NCBI RefSeq assembly: GCF_012034205.1
Contig: NZ_JAATEM010000025.1
Span: 1-64,000, forward strand
Source of the DNA: Streptomyces composti
GTDB taxonomy: Bacteria > Actinomycetota > Actinomycetes > Streptomycetales > Streptomycetaceae
Direction of reading: 5' to 3'
DNA length: 64,000 bases
The notes under the pieces were generated by a model. It did not search any database. It was not told where the DNA came from and was given only the letters and a program-made list of their open reading frames with translations. A program made the position numbers and the translations under genes. Of the stretch, positions 1 through 8,113 are shown piece after piece. Numbering within the stretch: the stretch's first letter is position 1; each line of letters starts with the position of its first letter.

Positions 1-1
1 G

Positions 2-634
2 CTAGCGCTTGACCGCGCAGAGCAGCCCGTCGCCCACCGGCAGCAGGGAGGACACCAGCTCCTGGCTGTCGCGCACGGTCCGCACCAGCTCGCGCAGCCG
101 CAGCACCTCCGTGGGCTGCGGCCCGGAGTCGACGGTCCGGCCGTTCGCGAACACGCCCTCGAAGGCGACGAGGCCTCCCGGACGCAGCAGGCGCAACGAT
201 TCAGCGAGGTAGTCCTGGTACTCCAGCCGGTCGCCGTCGCAGAACACCAGGTCGTACCCCGCGTCCGCCAGCCGCGGCAGCACGTCCAGGGCGTGGCCCG
301 GGATGAAGCGGGCCCGGTTGGCGGCGAAGCCCGCGTCCCGGAAGGCCTGCCGGGCGTACTGCTGGTGGTCGGGCTCCGGGTCGACCGTGGTGAGCACCCC
401 GTCCGGGCGCATGCCGTGCAGCAGATGGATCCCGGACACGCCGCAGCCCGTGCCGATCTCGGCGACGGCCTTGGCGTCCACCGACGCGGCCAGCAACCGC
501 AGCACTGCGCCCGTGCCGGGCGACACCGAGCGCAGCCCTGCCTCGCGGGCCCGTTCGCGGGCCCAGCGCAGCGCGTCGTCCTCGGCGACATAGGCGTCGG
601 CGAACGCCCAGCTCGTCTGCCGGTTGGCGGTAAT
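2..634 (-). CDS. SAM-dependent O-methyltransferase (Rv1220c-like)
   Basis: A 210-residue class I methyltransferase. The SAM-binding motif I (AEIGTGCGVSGIHLL) is near residues 56-70, an acidic strand end (TTVDPEP) follows, and a YDLVFCDGD motif is typical of the cation-dependent O-methyltransferase family (PF01596). The substrate is unknown. Position next to sigE, on the opposite strand, matches Rv1220c of M. tuberculosis. The start is unusual. The first in-frame GTG (position 526) would delete about 36 residues, including the conserved helix ANRQTSWAFADAYVAEDDAL. The frame stays open upstream to a TAA near 714 but contains no ATG, GTG or TTG there. An ATT at 634-632 sits six bases after a GGAG in GGAGAGGGTC, so I start the gene at ATT. 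Family assignment is solid; the start is an inference. Confidence 0.85.
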   Translation of the reverse strand: MTANRQTSWAFADAYVAEDDALRWARERAREAGLRSVSPGTGAVLRLLAASVDAKAVAEIGTGCGVSGIHLLHGMRPDGVLTTVDPEPDHQQYARQAFRDAGFAANRARFIPGHALDVLPRLADAGYDLVFCDGDRLEYQDYLAESLRLLRPGGLVAFEGVFANGRTVDSGPQPTEVLRLRELVRTVRDSQELVSSLLPVGDGLLCAVKR

Positions 635-686
635 GACCCTCTCCTGTCCCCGTGGTTGCCTGGGCGTGACTGTATCCGTTGCCGTC

Positions 687-713
687 GGGAACCCGCAGAT
701 GGGACCGGTCGTT
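687..713 (+). promoter_or_regulatory. ECF-type promoter upstream of sigE (GGGAAC-N18-GTT)
   Basis: GGGAAC at 687-692 and GTT at 711-713 are separated by exactly 18 bases. This matches the GGAAC-N18-GTT pattern of stress ECF sigma factors such as mycobacterial SigE and SigH. It lies about 150 bases upstream of the preferred sigE start, oriented toward it, so autoregulation by the encoded sigma factor is likely. Predicted transcription start is near 720. Confidence 0.55.
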
Positions 714-862
714 TAAGGGGATGAGCACGTGGCGCGAGCCGTGACGGGGGGAAGAGGGTGGACGAGGACGCCGAGCAAGTGCTGACGCAGTCGTACGAGC
801 CATGGCAGCCCACATCAAATTTTCGTAAAACCGCTTATCCGGAGCTAACGGGCGAGGTGGCT

Positions 863-1648
863 ATGGTAGGGGCTCCACTGGACACCACCAGAGCCGACAG
901 GGGAGGTGCGGCTGCGCCCGGAGACCGGGGCGGAGTGCTGCGGCGCTTCCTCCCGTCGGCGGGCAGGCCGAAATCCGTGAACGACACCGCTGCTGACCAC
1001 AGCCACGCCTCCGGGTCCGCCGAGGGCCCGGCCCAGACCGCGAGCTTCGCCACCGACGCGGACGGGAACGCGTGGACTCCGCCCACCTGGGAGGAGATCG
1101 TCAGCATGCACAGCGGCCGGGTCTACCGGCTCGCCTATCGCCTCACGGGCAACCAGCACGACGCCGAGGACCTCACCCAGGAGGTCTTCGTCCGCGTCTT
1201 CCGCTCCCTGTCGACGTACACGCCGGGCACCTTCGAGGGCTGGCTGCACCGCATCACCACCAACCTCTTCCTGGACATGGTGCGCCGCAAGCAGCGCATC
1301 CGTTTCGACGCGCTGGGCGAGGACGCGGCCGAGCGGCTGGCCAGCAAGGAGCCCACCCCTCAGCAGGTCTTCAACGACGCCCACTTCGACGCGGACGTCC
1401 AGCAGGCCCTCGACACGCTCGCCCCCGAGTTCCGCGCCGCCGTCGTGCTGTGCGACATCGAGGGACTGTCGTACGAGGAGATCGCCGCGACCCTCGGCGT
1501 CAAGCTCGGCACCGTCCGCTCCCGGATCCACCGCGGCCGGTCGCAGCTGCGCAAGGCCCTTGCGCACCGCTCGCCGCAGGCCCGGGCGGACCGCCGCTCC
1601 TTCGTGCCGCGAGTCGCCGCACTGGGAGGAGGGGGCGCGGGCGCGTGA
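863..1648 (+). CDS. sigE: ECF RNA polymerase sigma factor, SigE type
   Basis: A 261-residue extracytoplasmic-function sigma factor. Region 2 starts at SMHSGRVYRLAYRLTGNQHD and continues through AEDLTQEVFVRVFRSL; region 4 is LAPEFRAAVVLCDIEGLSYEE followed by the helix-turn-helix and SRIHRGRSQLRKAL. The N-terminal 80 or so residues are a polar extension. A GTG at 758 is in frame, but the 105 bases between it and the ATG at 863 have AT-rich third positions (aat, ttt, aaa, tat), unlike the rest of the gene, so I prefer the ATG preceded by GAGGTGG. The gene heads an operon with the anti-sigma, HtrA and TatB genes, the same order as M. tuberculosis sigE-rseA-htrA-tatB, which implies a role in envelope stress. 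The stop codon overlaps the next start (GTGA). Confidence 0.9.
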   Translation: MVGAPLDTTRADRGGAAAPGDRGGVLRRFLPSAGRPKSVNDTAADHSHASGSAEGPAQTASFATDADGNAWTPPTWEEIVSMHSGRVYRLAYRLTGNQHDAEDLTQEVFVRVFRSLSTYTPGTFEGWLHRITTNLFLDMVRRKQRIRFDALGEDAAERLASKEPTPQQVFNDAHFDADVQQALDTLAPEFRAAVVLCDIEGLSYEEIAATLGVKLGTVRSRIHRGRSQLRKALAHRSPQARADRRSFVPRVAALGGGGAGA

Positions 1649-2559
1649 GCGGATCACGACCGAAGTCTCCCGAGGGACACCTCGCCGAGCAGCATCTGGG
1701 AGACCGACTCTCCGCCCTGGTGGACGGAGAGCTCGGTCATGACGCACGTGAACGGGTCCTCGCGCATGTCGCCACCTGCGCCCGGTGCAAGGCGGAGGTG
1801 GACGAGCAGCGCCGTCTGAAGAGCGTCTTCGCCCAGGCGGCCCCGCCACCCCCGTCCGAGAGCCTGCTGGCCCGCCTCCAGGGCCTGCCCGCGGGCGGCG
1901 ACCTCGGCGGCGGCGCACCGCTGGGCGGCGGACTGCCGGGCACGGGCTCCGGCGTCTTCGGCGCCCGGCGCGGTGACCGCTTCGAGTTCGCCTACGCCCC
2001 GACGCGGCGGCACGCCCCGGCGCTGGGCCCCTCGCCGGACCGCGGCTTCCGCATCCACGAGGTCACCCGGCCCGAGCACGACCGGGCCGCCTCGCGCGGG
2101 CTGCGTTTCGCCTTCGCCGCCGCCGGAGCGGTGTCGCTGGCCGCGATCGCACTCGGCGGGGTGGCCACCATGGCGCCGACCGACGCGGAGGTGCGCGGCC
2201 CGGGCAAGGGCAGCAATGTGACGCCGGCGCGCACACAGGGCGCGGGGGCGGCCGCCGCCTCCGAGAGCCAGCGCCGCCGCGGCGGCGCCGCCCCGCTGCT
2301 CAGCCAGATGCAGGGCACGGGCACCTTCGGTGACACCCCGACCGCCCCCACGGTGGTGTCGGCACCGCTGCTGCCGGGAGCGGGGCAGGGCCAGGGCGCG
2401 TCCCCCCTGGGCGACGCGGCACCCGTGTCCCCGCTGATACGTCCCCTCGGCACGACGGCGCCGCCGGTGCTCACCGGCTGGGCCGACAAGTCCGGGATCA
2501 AGACCCCGGACCTGCTGCCGACGGCCGGTCCCACGCCGTCCTCCCGCACGGTTCGCTGA
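1645..2559 (+). CDS. rseA: zinc-binding anti-sigma factor (RseA-like)
   Basis: A 304-residue membrane anti-sigma factor. The N-terminal ZAS (zf-HC2) domain has the signature H-x3-C-x2-C (HVATCARC) near residue 38 and an upstream ALVDGELGHDAR helix. A single hydrophobic segment (FAFAAAGAVSLAAIALGGVA, roughly residues 155-175) is followed by a Pro/Gly/Ala-rich extracytoplasmic tail. The start GTG overlaps the sigE TGA (GTGA), which suggests translational coupling and stoichiometric production with the sigma factor. By family knowledge, it binds and silences the sigma factor until stress or proteolysis releases it. The long, low-complexity outer tail has no recognised domain. Confidence 0.88.
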   Translation: MSGSRPKSPEGHLAEQHLGDRLSALVDGELGHDARERVLAHVATCARCKAEVDEQRRLKSVFAQAAPPPPSESLLARLQGLPAGGDLGGGAPLGGGLPGTGSGVFGARRGDRFEFAYAPTRRHAPALGPSPDRGFRIHEVTRPEHDRAASRGLRFAFAAAGAVSLAAIALGGVATMAPTDAEVRGPGKGSNVTPARTQGAGAAAASESQRRRGGAAPLLSQMQGTGTFGDTPTAPTVVSAPLLPGAGQGQGASPLGDAAPVSPLIRPLGTTAPPVLTGWADKSGIKTPDLLPTAGPTPSSRTVR

Positions 2560-2692
2560 ATCGCCCCTGCGCGCGGGTGCACGGACCTGATTGAATCCAT
2601 CAGGCGCGCCCGGGTCCGGCCCGAGCGCGCCACGGAGTCGATGATCTGCGGCCGGGACCGACAGGCCGGCCGTGACCAGCTGCGGGGAGAGC

Positions 2693-4741
2693 ATGAACGA
2701 GGGGAAGCCGGAGCCGTCGGGGGAACGGGAGGGCGCGCCGGAGCCGGCCCGGCCCGCCGACGCCGACTTCGAACTGGCCCGGCCGCAGCGGCCCGCCGCC
2801 CACGAGGGCGACTACGAACTCGAACGCCCGGCGACCCCGGCCCCACCGGCCACCTCCGGCGAGGCGGAGCCCGCCGGGCAGCAGGAGCAGCACGAGCCCG
2901 CGGACCAGGCGCCGAGCGCGGTCGGGTCCTCCGGTCCGGCCGAGGCTGCGGGCGAGACCCGGCAGTCCGGCCCCCCGGTCCACGCCCCGCAGGCGGCCGG
3001 GGGCGCGGAGGCGGCCGCGAGCCCGGACAGGGGCTCAGGGCCGGAGGACGAACAGCGCGGGGCGCCGGCGGGCGGAACGGAACCGGCGGCCCCGGCGGCT
3101 CCGGCGGCTCCGGCGGCCGCGTCCGGTACGGCAGGCCCGTCCGGTGCGGACGGTGGGCCTGCGGAGGCGGTCGGCGAGCGGCAGCAGAAGCCGTTGCACG
3201 ATCCCGATCCCTACAACACCCCGCCGTACGGCGAGCCCGGTCCCTGGGCCCCGGCGCCGCCCGTGCAGCACCCGGCGACCACACCGGCCCACGGCATCGC
3301 CGTACCGCCCGTCGCGGCCCACGCGGGCGGTGCACAGCAGCAGGCCGTCGCCGCACCCGCTTCCGTGCCGGGCGGCCACGCCCCCGCGCCGGGCATCCCC
3401 GCGCAGGCCACGGCTCCGCAGGCTGCCGTCCCGCAGGCCGCCCCCGCGCCCGGCGTCCCCGCACAGGGCCCGGGCGCCTCAGACGCCCCGGCCCAGGCTC
3501 CCGGCGCACCCGGCACCTCCGGTGCGTCCGGATCCGCCGCCCTCGACCCCTGGCGGCGGTACGACCCCTGGGCTGCTGCCGCTGCGGCTGCTCCGCTGCA
3601 CCTGCACGGGGAGCCGGTCGAGACGGAGCGGCGGCGGCGCAGGCGGCGGGCGAGGCTGCTGGTCGGCTTTCTGCTGGTCTTCGCGGTGGTGTGCGGGCTG
3701 GCCGGAGGGTTCGTCGGGGCGTATCTCGAGCGCAACGGCGGACTGGGTGCGGTGGAGCTGCCGCAGGCCGCGAAGGAGGACGTGAAGCGGGATCCCGACA
3801 GCGTGGCCGGGATCGCGGAGCGGGCGCTGCCCAGCGTCGTCACCCTGCATGTCAGCGGCGGTGGGAAGGCCGGGACGGGCACCGGCTTCGTGCTCGACAC
3901 CCGGGGGCACATCCTGACGAACGACCATGTCGTCGAACCCGCCGGGGACGGCGGTGAGATCACCGTGACCTTCCACAGCGGGGACACCGCCGAGGCCACC
4001 GTCGTCGGCCAGGACAGCGGCTACGACCTCGCCGTCGTGAAGGTCAAGGGCGTCAAGGGGCTCGAGCCGCTGCCCCTGGGCAACTCCGACAATGTGAAGG
4101 TCGGCGACCCGGTGGTCGCCATCGGCGCCCCCTTCGACCTCGCGGGGACGGTCACCTCCGGCATCATCAGCGCCAAGGAGCGGCCCATCACCGCAGGCGG
4201 CGAGAAGGGCGACGGCAGCGACGTGTCCTACGTCGACGCACTGCAGACCGACGCCCCGATCAACCCGGGCAACTCCGGCGGCCCGCTGCTGGACGCCGAC
4301 GCCCGCGTGATCGGCATCAACTCGGCCATCCGCTCCGCCGGCGGCGACTCCGACGGCCGGGCCGGTTCCATAGGCCTCGGCTTCGCCATCCCCATCAACC
4401 AGGGCAAGCGCGTCGCCGAGGAGCTGATCAACACCGGCAGGGCGACCCACCCGGTCATCGGCATCACCCTCGACATGCAGTACACCGGCGACGGCGCCCG
4501 CGTGGGCACCAGGGGCAGCGACGGCGGCCCGCCGGTGGTCTCCGGCGGCCCCGGCGACAAGGCGGGCATCAAGCCCGGCGACGTCATCACCAAGGTCGAC
4601 GGCCGGCCCATCCACTCGGGTGAGGAGCTCATCGTCAAGACCCGGGCACACCGCCCCGGCGACAGGCTGGAGCTCACCCTGGAACGGGACGGCAAGGAGC
4701 GCACCATCTCGCTGGTGCTCGGCTCCTCCGACGGTGACTGA
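2693..4741 (+). CDS. htrA: HtrA/DegP-like membrane serine protease with PDZ domain
   Basis: A 682-residue trypsin-like protease. The first 300 residues are a Pro/Ala/Gly-rich cytoplasmic region. A single membrane helix (LLVGFLLVFAVVCGLAGGFV) precedes the catalytic domain. Catalytic residues are visible: His in TNDHVV, Asp in GYDLAVVKV and Ser in NPGNSGGPL. A PDZ domain follows at the C-terminus (GGPGDKAGIKPGDVITKVDG). The start is taken at the ATG at 2693, just after GGGGAGAG; an upstream GTG at 2672 has no ribosome site. Position after sigE-rseA matches mycobacterial htrA, whose product handles misfolded envelope proteins. Family and topology are clear; substrates are not. Confidence 0.92.
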   Translation: MNEGKPEPSGEREGAPEPARPADADFELARPQRPAAHEGDYELERPATPAPPATSGEAEPAGQQEQHEPADQAPSAVGSSGPAEAAGETRQSGPPVHAPQAAGGAEAAASPDRGSGPEDEQRGAPAGGTEPAAPAAPAAPAAASGTAGPSGADGGPAEAVGERQQKPLHDPDPYNTPPYGEPGPWAPAPPVQHPATTPAHGIAVPPVAAHAGGAQQQAVAAPASVPGGHAPAPGIPAQATAPQAAVPQAAPAPGVPAQGPGASDAPAQAPGAPGTSGASGSAALDPWRRYDPWAAAAAAAPLHLHGEPVETERRRRRRRARLLVGFLLVFAVVCGLAGGFVGAYLERNGGLGAVELPQAAKEDVKRDPDSVAGIAERALPSVVTLHVSGGGKAGTGTGFVLDTRGHILTNDHVVEPAGDGGEITVTFHSGDTAEATVVGQDSGYDLAVVKVKGVKGLEPLPLGNSDNVKVGDPVVAIGAPFDLAGTVTSGIISAKERPITAGGEKGDGSDVSYVDALQTDAPINPGNSGGPLLDADARVIGINSAIRSAGGDSDGRAGSIGLGFAIPINQGKRVAEELINTGRATHPVIGITLDMQYTGDGARVGTRGSDGGPPVVSGGPGDKAGIKPGDVITKVDGRPIHSGEELIVKTRAHRPGDRLELTLERDGKERTISLVLGSSDGD

Positions 4742-4825
4742 GACGCAGGGGGCCGGTGCAGTACCGGTCGTACCGGCCGGCCGGGTACCGTGGACCCGGC
4801 CCGATGGGATCGCGAGGAGCTTGCA

Positions 4826-5260
4826 GTGTTCAACGACATAGGACCGCTCGAGCTGGTCACGCTCGTCATCCTCGCCGTGCTCGTCTTCGGACCCGACAAG
4901 CTGCCCAAGGTCATCCAGGACGTGGCCCGCACCATCCGGAAGATCCGCGACTTCTCGGAGAGCGCCAAGCAGGACATCCGGCAGGAGCTGGGCCCCGAGT
5001 TCAAGGACTTCGAGTTCGAGGACCTCAACCCCAAGACGTTCATCCGCAAGCAGCTGGAGAACGACGACCTGGGGCTGAAGGAGATCCGCAACGGCTTCGA
5101 CCTGAAGAAGGAGATGGCCGAGGTCACGGACGCCGTCAACGGACGCGACTCCGACACCGGGTCCGCCGGGTCCGCCGCCGCGTCCTCCTCCGGCGGCCGG
5201 GTCGACATGACCAAGCGACCCGCCGACGACCGGCCGCCGTTCGACGCGGACGCCACCTGA
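4826..5260 (+). CDS. tatB: Sec-independent translocase subunit TatB
   Basis: A 144-residue TatA/B-family protein. It has one N-terminal membrane helix (PLELVTLVILAVLVFGPDKL) with the FGP hinge motif, an amphipathic helix (LPKVIQDVARTIRKIRDF) and a long charged tail. The tail length and position in the sigE-rseA-htrA-tatB order identify it as TatB rather than TatA. The GTG start is preceded by GAGGAG with six bases of spacing; an upstream in-frame ATG at 4790 lacks one. TatB acts in the cytoplasmic membrane with TatC to receive folded twin-arginine substrates. Clustering with an envelope-stress sigma factor suggests that Tat capacity is adjusted under stress. Confidence 0.9.
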   Translation: MFNDIGPLELVTLVILAVLVFGPDKLPKVIQDVARTIRKIRDFSESAKQDIRQELGPEFKDFEFEDLNPKTFIRKQLENDDLGLKEIRNGFDLKKEMAEVTDAVNGRDSDTGSAGSAAASSSGGRVDMTKRPADDRPPFDADAT

Positions 5261-5313
5261 CCCTGCTGACCGCCGTCCAGCGCACGGCCCGGCCGCATTC
5301 CCGCCTGCGCCCG

Positions 5314-5335
5314 CGCGGGGGCGCGCGCCCCCGCG
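5314..5335 (+). terminator. GC-rich hairpin after tatB
   Basis: A perfect 10-bp inverted repeat (CGCGGGGGCG / CGCCCCCGCG) with a 2-base centre, 54 bases after the tatB stop. It is the likely end of the sigE operon. There is no U-tract, as is common in Streptomyces. Confidence 0.55.
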
Positions 5336-5532
5336 TACGTGACGCGTTTCACACTCCGATGTGCCGCCACGCGGCCTGATCCGGGTGTCCGGACGGCCCA
5401 CGCGCCGGGCGCTTTCCGGCCGTGTGCCGACAGGGTGGTTATGCTGCCGAGTTGTTGTGCGGATCGGACGAGTACGCCCGTAGGGGGGGCGGGCCGCCCC
5501 GGTCCGACGAGAGCGAGGAGGCGTCCGGGATC

Positions 5533-6204
5533 ATGGAGACGACGAGTCGGGCAGTCGCGCAGGCGCCGGCCGCGGAGGACGGACCACAGGTCCACCCCGC
5601 CCGGCGTGCGGTCGACGACTACCTGCGGGCGCCCTTTCCCTGGTACGGCCTGGACGAGGCGTTCACCGGGCCCCGCTGGCTGATGCAGGTCGGCACGGCC
5701 GCCGACGGGGCCGTCGAGCACGGGTCCCTCGGGCACGGCGACGAGCCGACGGTGCGCAACGAGCACGCCGCCGCGTCCGGCCAGGACGTCAAGGAGAAGT
5801 TCGCGGTGGTGGTGACCGTGGCGGCCAACCCGGTGCGGCGCAGCGCCGACGGCACGGGCCTGCTGGAGGCCACCTCGGTGTCCTCCGCGGCCTGGCTGGC
5901 GGGCGTGGGACTGCTGTCCTTCACCTGGCCGGGGCAGATGGACCACTCCCTGCGCGACGACTGGCTGGAGCAGCAGACGGAGACGGCGTGGGCGCTGGCC
6001 GACGACCTGTCCGGGGAGCAGTGGTCGGCGCTGACCCTCCCCGTGGACGGGGTGCCGACACCGTTCCACTACCGGGAGTCCGAGTTCGGGTGGGTGCTGG
6101 CCGGGTCGACCCAGGCGGGCGTGCACGTGGGGGCGTACGGGCGCGGCATGAGCGCCTACGGACTGGGCTTTTCCGCGGTGAGGGACATCGTCGCCTACAC
6201 CTGA
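5533..6204 (+). CDS. conserved actinobacterial protein of unknown function
   Basis: A 223-residue soluble protein that I do not recognise beyond being typical of Streptomyces at this locus. The sequence is rich in Trp (RAPFPWYGLDEAFTGPRWLMQ; TFHYRESEFGWVL) and has no signal peptide, membrane helix or cysteine. The C-terminal half reads as a small alpha/beta fold ending GMSAYGLGFSAVRDIVAYT. The ATG at 5533 is chosen because a GAGGAGG lies 11 bases upstream and the earlier in-frame codons have poor third-position GC. It stands alone between the tatB terminator and a bidirectional terminator shared with mrp. No function is proposed. Confidence 0.75.
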   Translation: METTSRAVAQAPAAEDGPQVHPARRAVDDYLRAPFPWYGLDEAFTGPRWLMQVGTAADGAVEHGSLGHGDEPTVRNEHAAASGQDVKEKFAVVVTVAANPVRRSADGTGLLEATSVSSAAWLAGVGLLSFTWPGQMDHSLRDDWLEQQTETAWALADDLSGEQWSALTLPVDGVPTPFHYRESEFGWVLAGSTQAGVHVGAYGRGMSAYGLGFSAVRDIVAYT

Positions 6205-6227
6205 GCCACCACGTCCGAGGGCATGAG

Positions 6228-6260
6228 CGAGGGGCGCCGGTCGGTGACCGGCGCCCCTCG
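6228..6260. terminator. bidirectional terminator between convergent genes
   Basis: A 15-bp perfect stem (GAGGGGCGCCGGTC / GACCGGCGCCCCTC) with a 3-base loop, placed 24 bases after one stop and 68 bases before the convergent mrp stop. It can serve both strands. Confidence 0.8.
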
Positions 6261-6327
6261 TATGCGCCTGACGCCCCGGAGGAGTCCTGGAGCGGCGGGG
6301 CCGCTCGGACTCGTCGAGGGTGTCGTC

Positions 6328-7461
6328 TCAGAACTTGTTGCGCGGGGTGATCCCCAGCGACATGCCCGACAGGCCGCGCTGCCGGCCGCCCAGCTTGCCC
6401 GCGACGGAGCGCAGGGCCGCGCCCGCCGGGGAGTCCGGGTCGGTGAGGACCACCGGCTTGCCCTCGTCGCCGCCCTCGCGCAGGCGCACGTCGATGGGGA
6501 TGCTGCCGAGGACCGGGACATTGGTGCCGGTGGTGCGGGTCAGGCCGTCCGCGACCAGCTGGCCGCCGCCCGTGCCGAAGACGTCGACCATCTCGCCGCA
6601 GTGCGGGCAGGGCAGGCCGGACATGTTCTCGACCACGCCGACGATCTTCTGGTGGGTCTGCACGGCGATGGAGCCGGCGCGCTCGGCCACCTCGGCCGCC
6701 GCCTGCTGCGGGGTCGTCACCACCAGGATCTCGGCGTTCGGCACCAGCTGCGCCACCGAGATCGCGATGTCACCGGTGCCGGGCGGCAGGTCCAGCAGCA
6801 GCACGTCCAGGTCGCCCCAGTAGACGTCCGCCAGGAACTGCTGCAGCGCCCGGTGCAGCATGGGGCCGCGCCAGACCACCGGGGCGTTGCCCGGGGTGAA
6901 CATGCCGATGGAGATGACCTTCACGCCGTTGGCCGAGGGCGGCATGATCATGTTCTCGACCTGTGTGGGACGGCCGTCCGCGCCCAGCATGCGGGGCACG
7001 CTGTGGCCGTAGATGTCGGCGTCCACGACACCGACCTTCAGCCCGTCGGCCGCCATCGCCGCCGCCAGGTTCACCGTCACCGAGGACTTGCCCACGCCGC
7101 CCTTGCCGGAGGCGACCGCGTAGACGCGGGTGAGACTGCCGGGCTTGGCGAACGGGACCTCGCGCTCGGTCTGGCCGCCGCGCAGCGCGCTGGCCAGCTC
7201 CTTGCGCTGCTCGTCGCTCATCACGTCGAGCGTGACATCGACCCGGGTGACGCCCTCGACCCGGGCGACCGCGTCCTTCACACGCTGGGTGATGGTCTCG
7301 CGCATCGGGCAGCCCGACACCGTCAGGTACACGGTGACCGCGACCGCGCCGTCCGCGCCGATCTCCACCGATTTCACCATCCCGAGCTCGGTGATGGGCC
7401 GGTTGATCTCGGGGTCGTTCACCGTCGCCAGTGCCTCGCGCACCGCGTCTTCCGTAGCCAT
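6328..7461 (-). CDS. mrp: Mrp/NBP35-family Fe-S cluster carrier ATPase
   Basis: A 377-residue P-loop ATPase of the ApbC/Mrp family. Residues 1-95 form a DUF59/MIP18 domain (NDPEINRPITELGMVKSV). The deviant Walker A (SGKGGVGKSS) is near residues 118-127, with a switch region VVDADIYGHSVPRML and LLLDLPPGTGD. The carrier cysteines CPHC lie near residue 283. By family knowledge it binds and transfers a labile [4Fe-4S] cluster in the cytoplasm. The ATG at 7461 is chosen because the family begins at this point; the upstream frame has weaker codon bias. The mrp gene also lies downstream of sigE-tatB in mycobacteria (Rv1229c). Confidence 0.93.
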   Translation of the reverse strand: MATEDAVREALATVNDPEINRPITELGMVKSVEIGADGAVAVTVYLTVSGCPMRETITQRVKDAVARVEGVTRVDVTLDVMSDEQRKELASALRGGQTEREVPFAKPGSLTRVYAVASGKGGVGKSSVTVNLAAAMAADGLKVGVVDADIYGHSVPRMLGADGRPTQVENMIMPPSANGVKVISIGMFTPGNAPVVWRGPMLHRALQQFLADVYWGDLDVLLLDLPPGTGDIAISVAQLVPNAEILVVTTPQQAAAEVAERAGSIAVQTHQKIVGVVENMSGLPCPHCGEMVDVFGTGGGQLVADGLTRTTGTNVPVLGSIPIDVRLREGGDEGKPVVLTDPDSPAGAALRSVAGKLGGRQRGLSGMSLGITPRNKF

Positions 7462-7504
7462 GAGAACGATGGTACGGCGCCGGGTACACCGGCCGGTAAG
7501 CCCG

Positions 7505-8113
7505 TCAGTGGTCGCCTGCGTCACGTCCCGGAGGCCGTTGTGCGCGCATCGCCGGAAGTGCCCCGTTGTGCTCCCGGTGTCCGTTCTGCCGCAGCTCCAG
7601 CTCCTTGACCAGGTCCTGCAGCTCCGAGCGGATCCAGTCACGCGTGGCCACCTCGCCGAGCCCGATGCGCAGCGCGGCGACCTCCCGGGTCAGGTACTCG
7701 GTGTCCGCGATGGACCGCTCGTTGCGCTTGCGGTCCTGCTCCAGGTTGACCCGGTCGCGGTCGTCCTGCCGGTTCTGCGCGAGCAGGATCAGCGGCGCCG
7801 CGTAGGACGCCTGCAGGGACAGGGCCAGCGTCAGGAAGATGAACGGGTACTCGTCGAACCGCACCGACTCGGGCAGCAGCGTGTTCCACACGATCCAGAC
7901 GACGATCGTGACCGTCATCCAGGCCAGGAACCGCCCGGTGCCGATGAAGCGGGCGATCCGCTCCGACATCCGCCCGAAGGCCTCCGGGTCGTACTCGGGC
8001 AGGATCCGGCGGCGCGGCGGGCGCGGCTGGTCGAGGCGGGGCGCACGGGGCCGTCCGGCGGCGGTGGCGCCCGACGGCAGCCGCTCGCGCACGCCGTCGC
8101 GCTCAGGCGCCAT
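7505..8113 (-). CDS. DUF1003 membrane protein
   Basis: A 202-residue protein of the DUF1003 family. Two membrane helices are visible (WMTVTIVVWIVWNTLLP and FIFLTLALSLQASYAAPLILL), separated by a short acidic loop. A coiled-coil C-terminal half follows (RQDDRDRVNLEQDRKRNERS). Its ATG overlaps the end of the preceding CBS-domain gene by 11 bases (ATGGCGCCTGA), so translation is probably coupled. No biochemical function is established. The coupling to an MgtE-like protein, and the nearby corA, suggest a link with divalent cation handling, which is inference only. Confidence 0.88.
   Translation of the reverse strand: MAPERDGVRERLPSGATAAGRPRAPRLDQPRPPRRRILPEYDPEAFGRMSERIARFIGTGRFLAWMTVTIVVWIVWNTLLPESVRFDEYPFIFLTLALSLQASYAAPLILLAQNRQDDRDRVNLEQDRKRNERSIADTEYLTREVAALRIGLGEVATRDWIRSELQDLVKELELRQNGHREHNGALPAMRAQRPPGRDAGDH

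Noticed and set aside
758..862. N-terminal extension of SigE from GTG 758
   Set aside because: Third codon positions are AT-rich (aat, ttt, cgt, aaa, tat) unlike the rest of the gene, and a good start ATG with GAGGTGG is at 863.
5336..5532. Small coding gene between tatB and the next gene
   Set aside because: Frames here lack Streptomyces codon bias and a ribosome site; it is more likely a promoter region.
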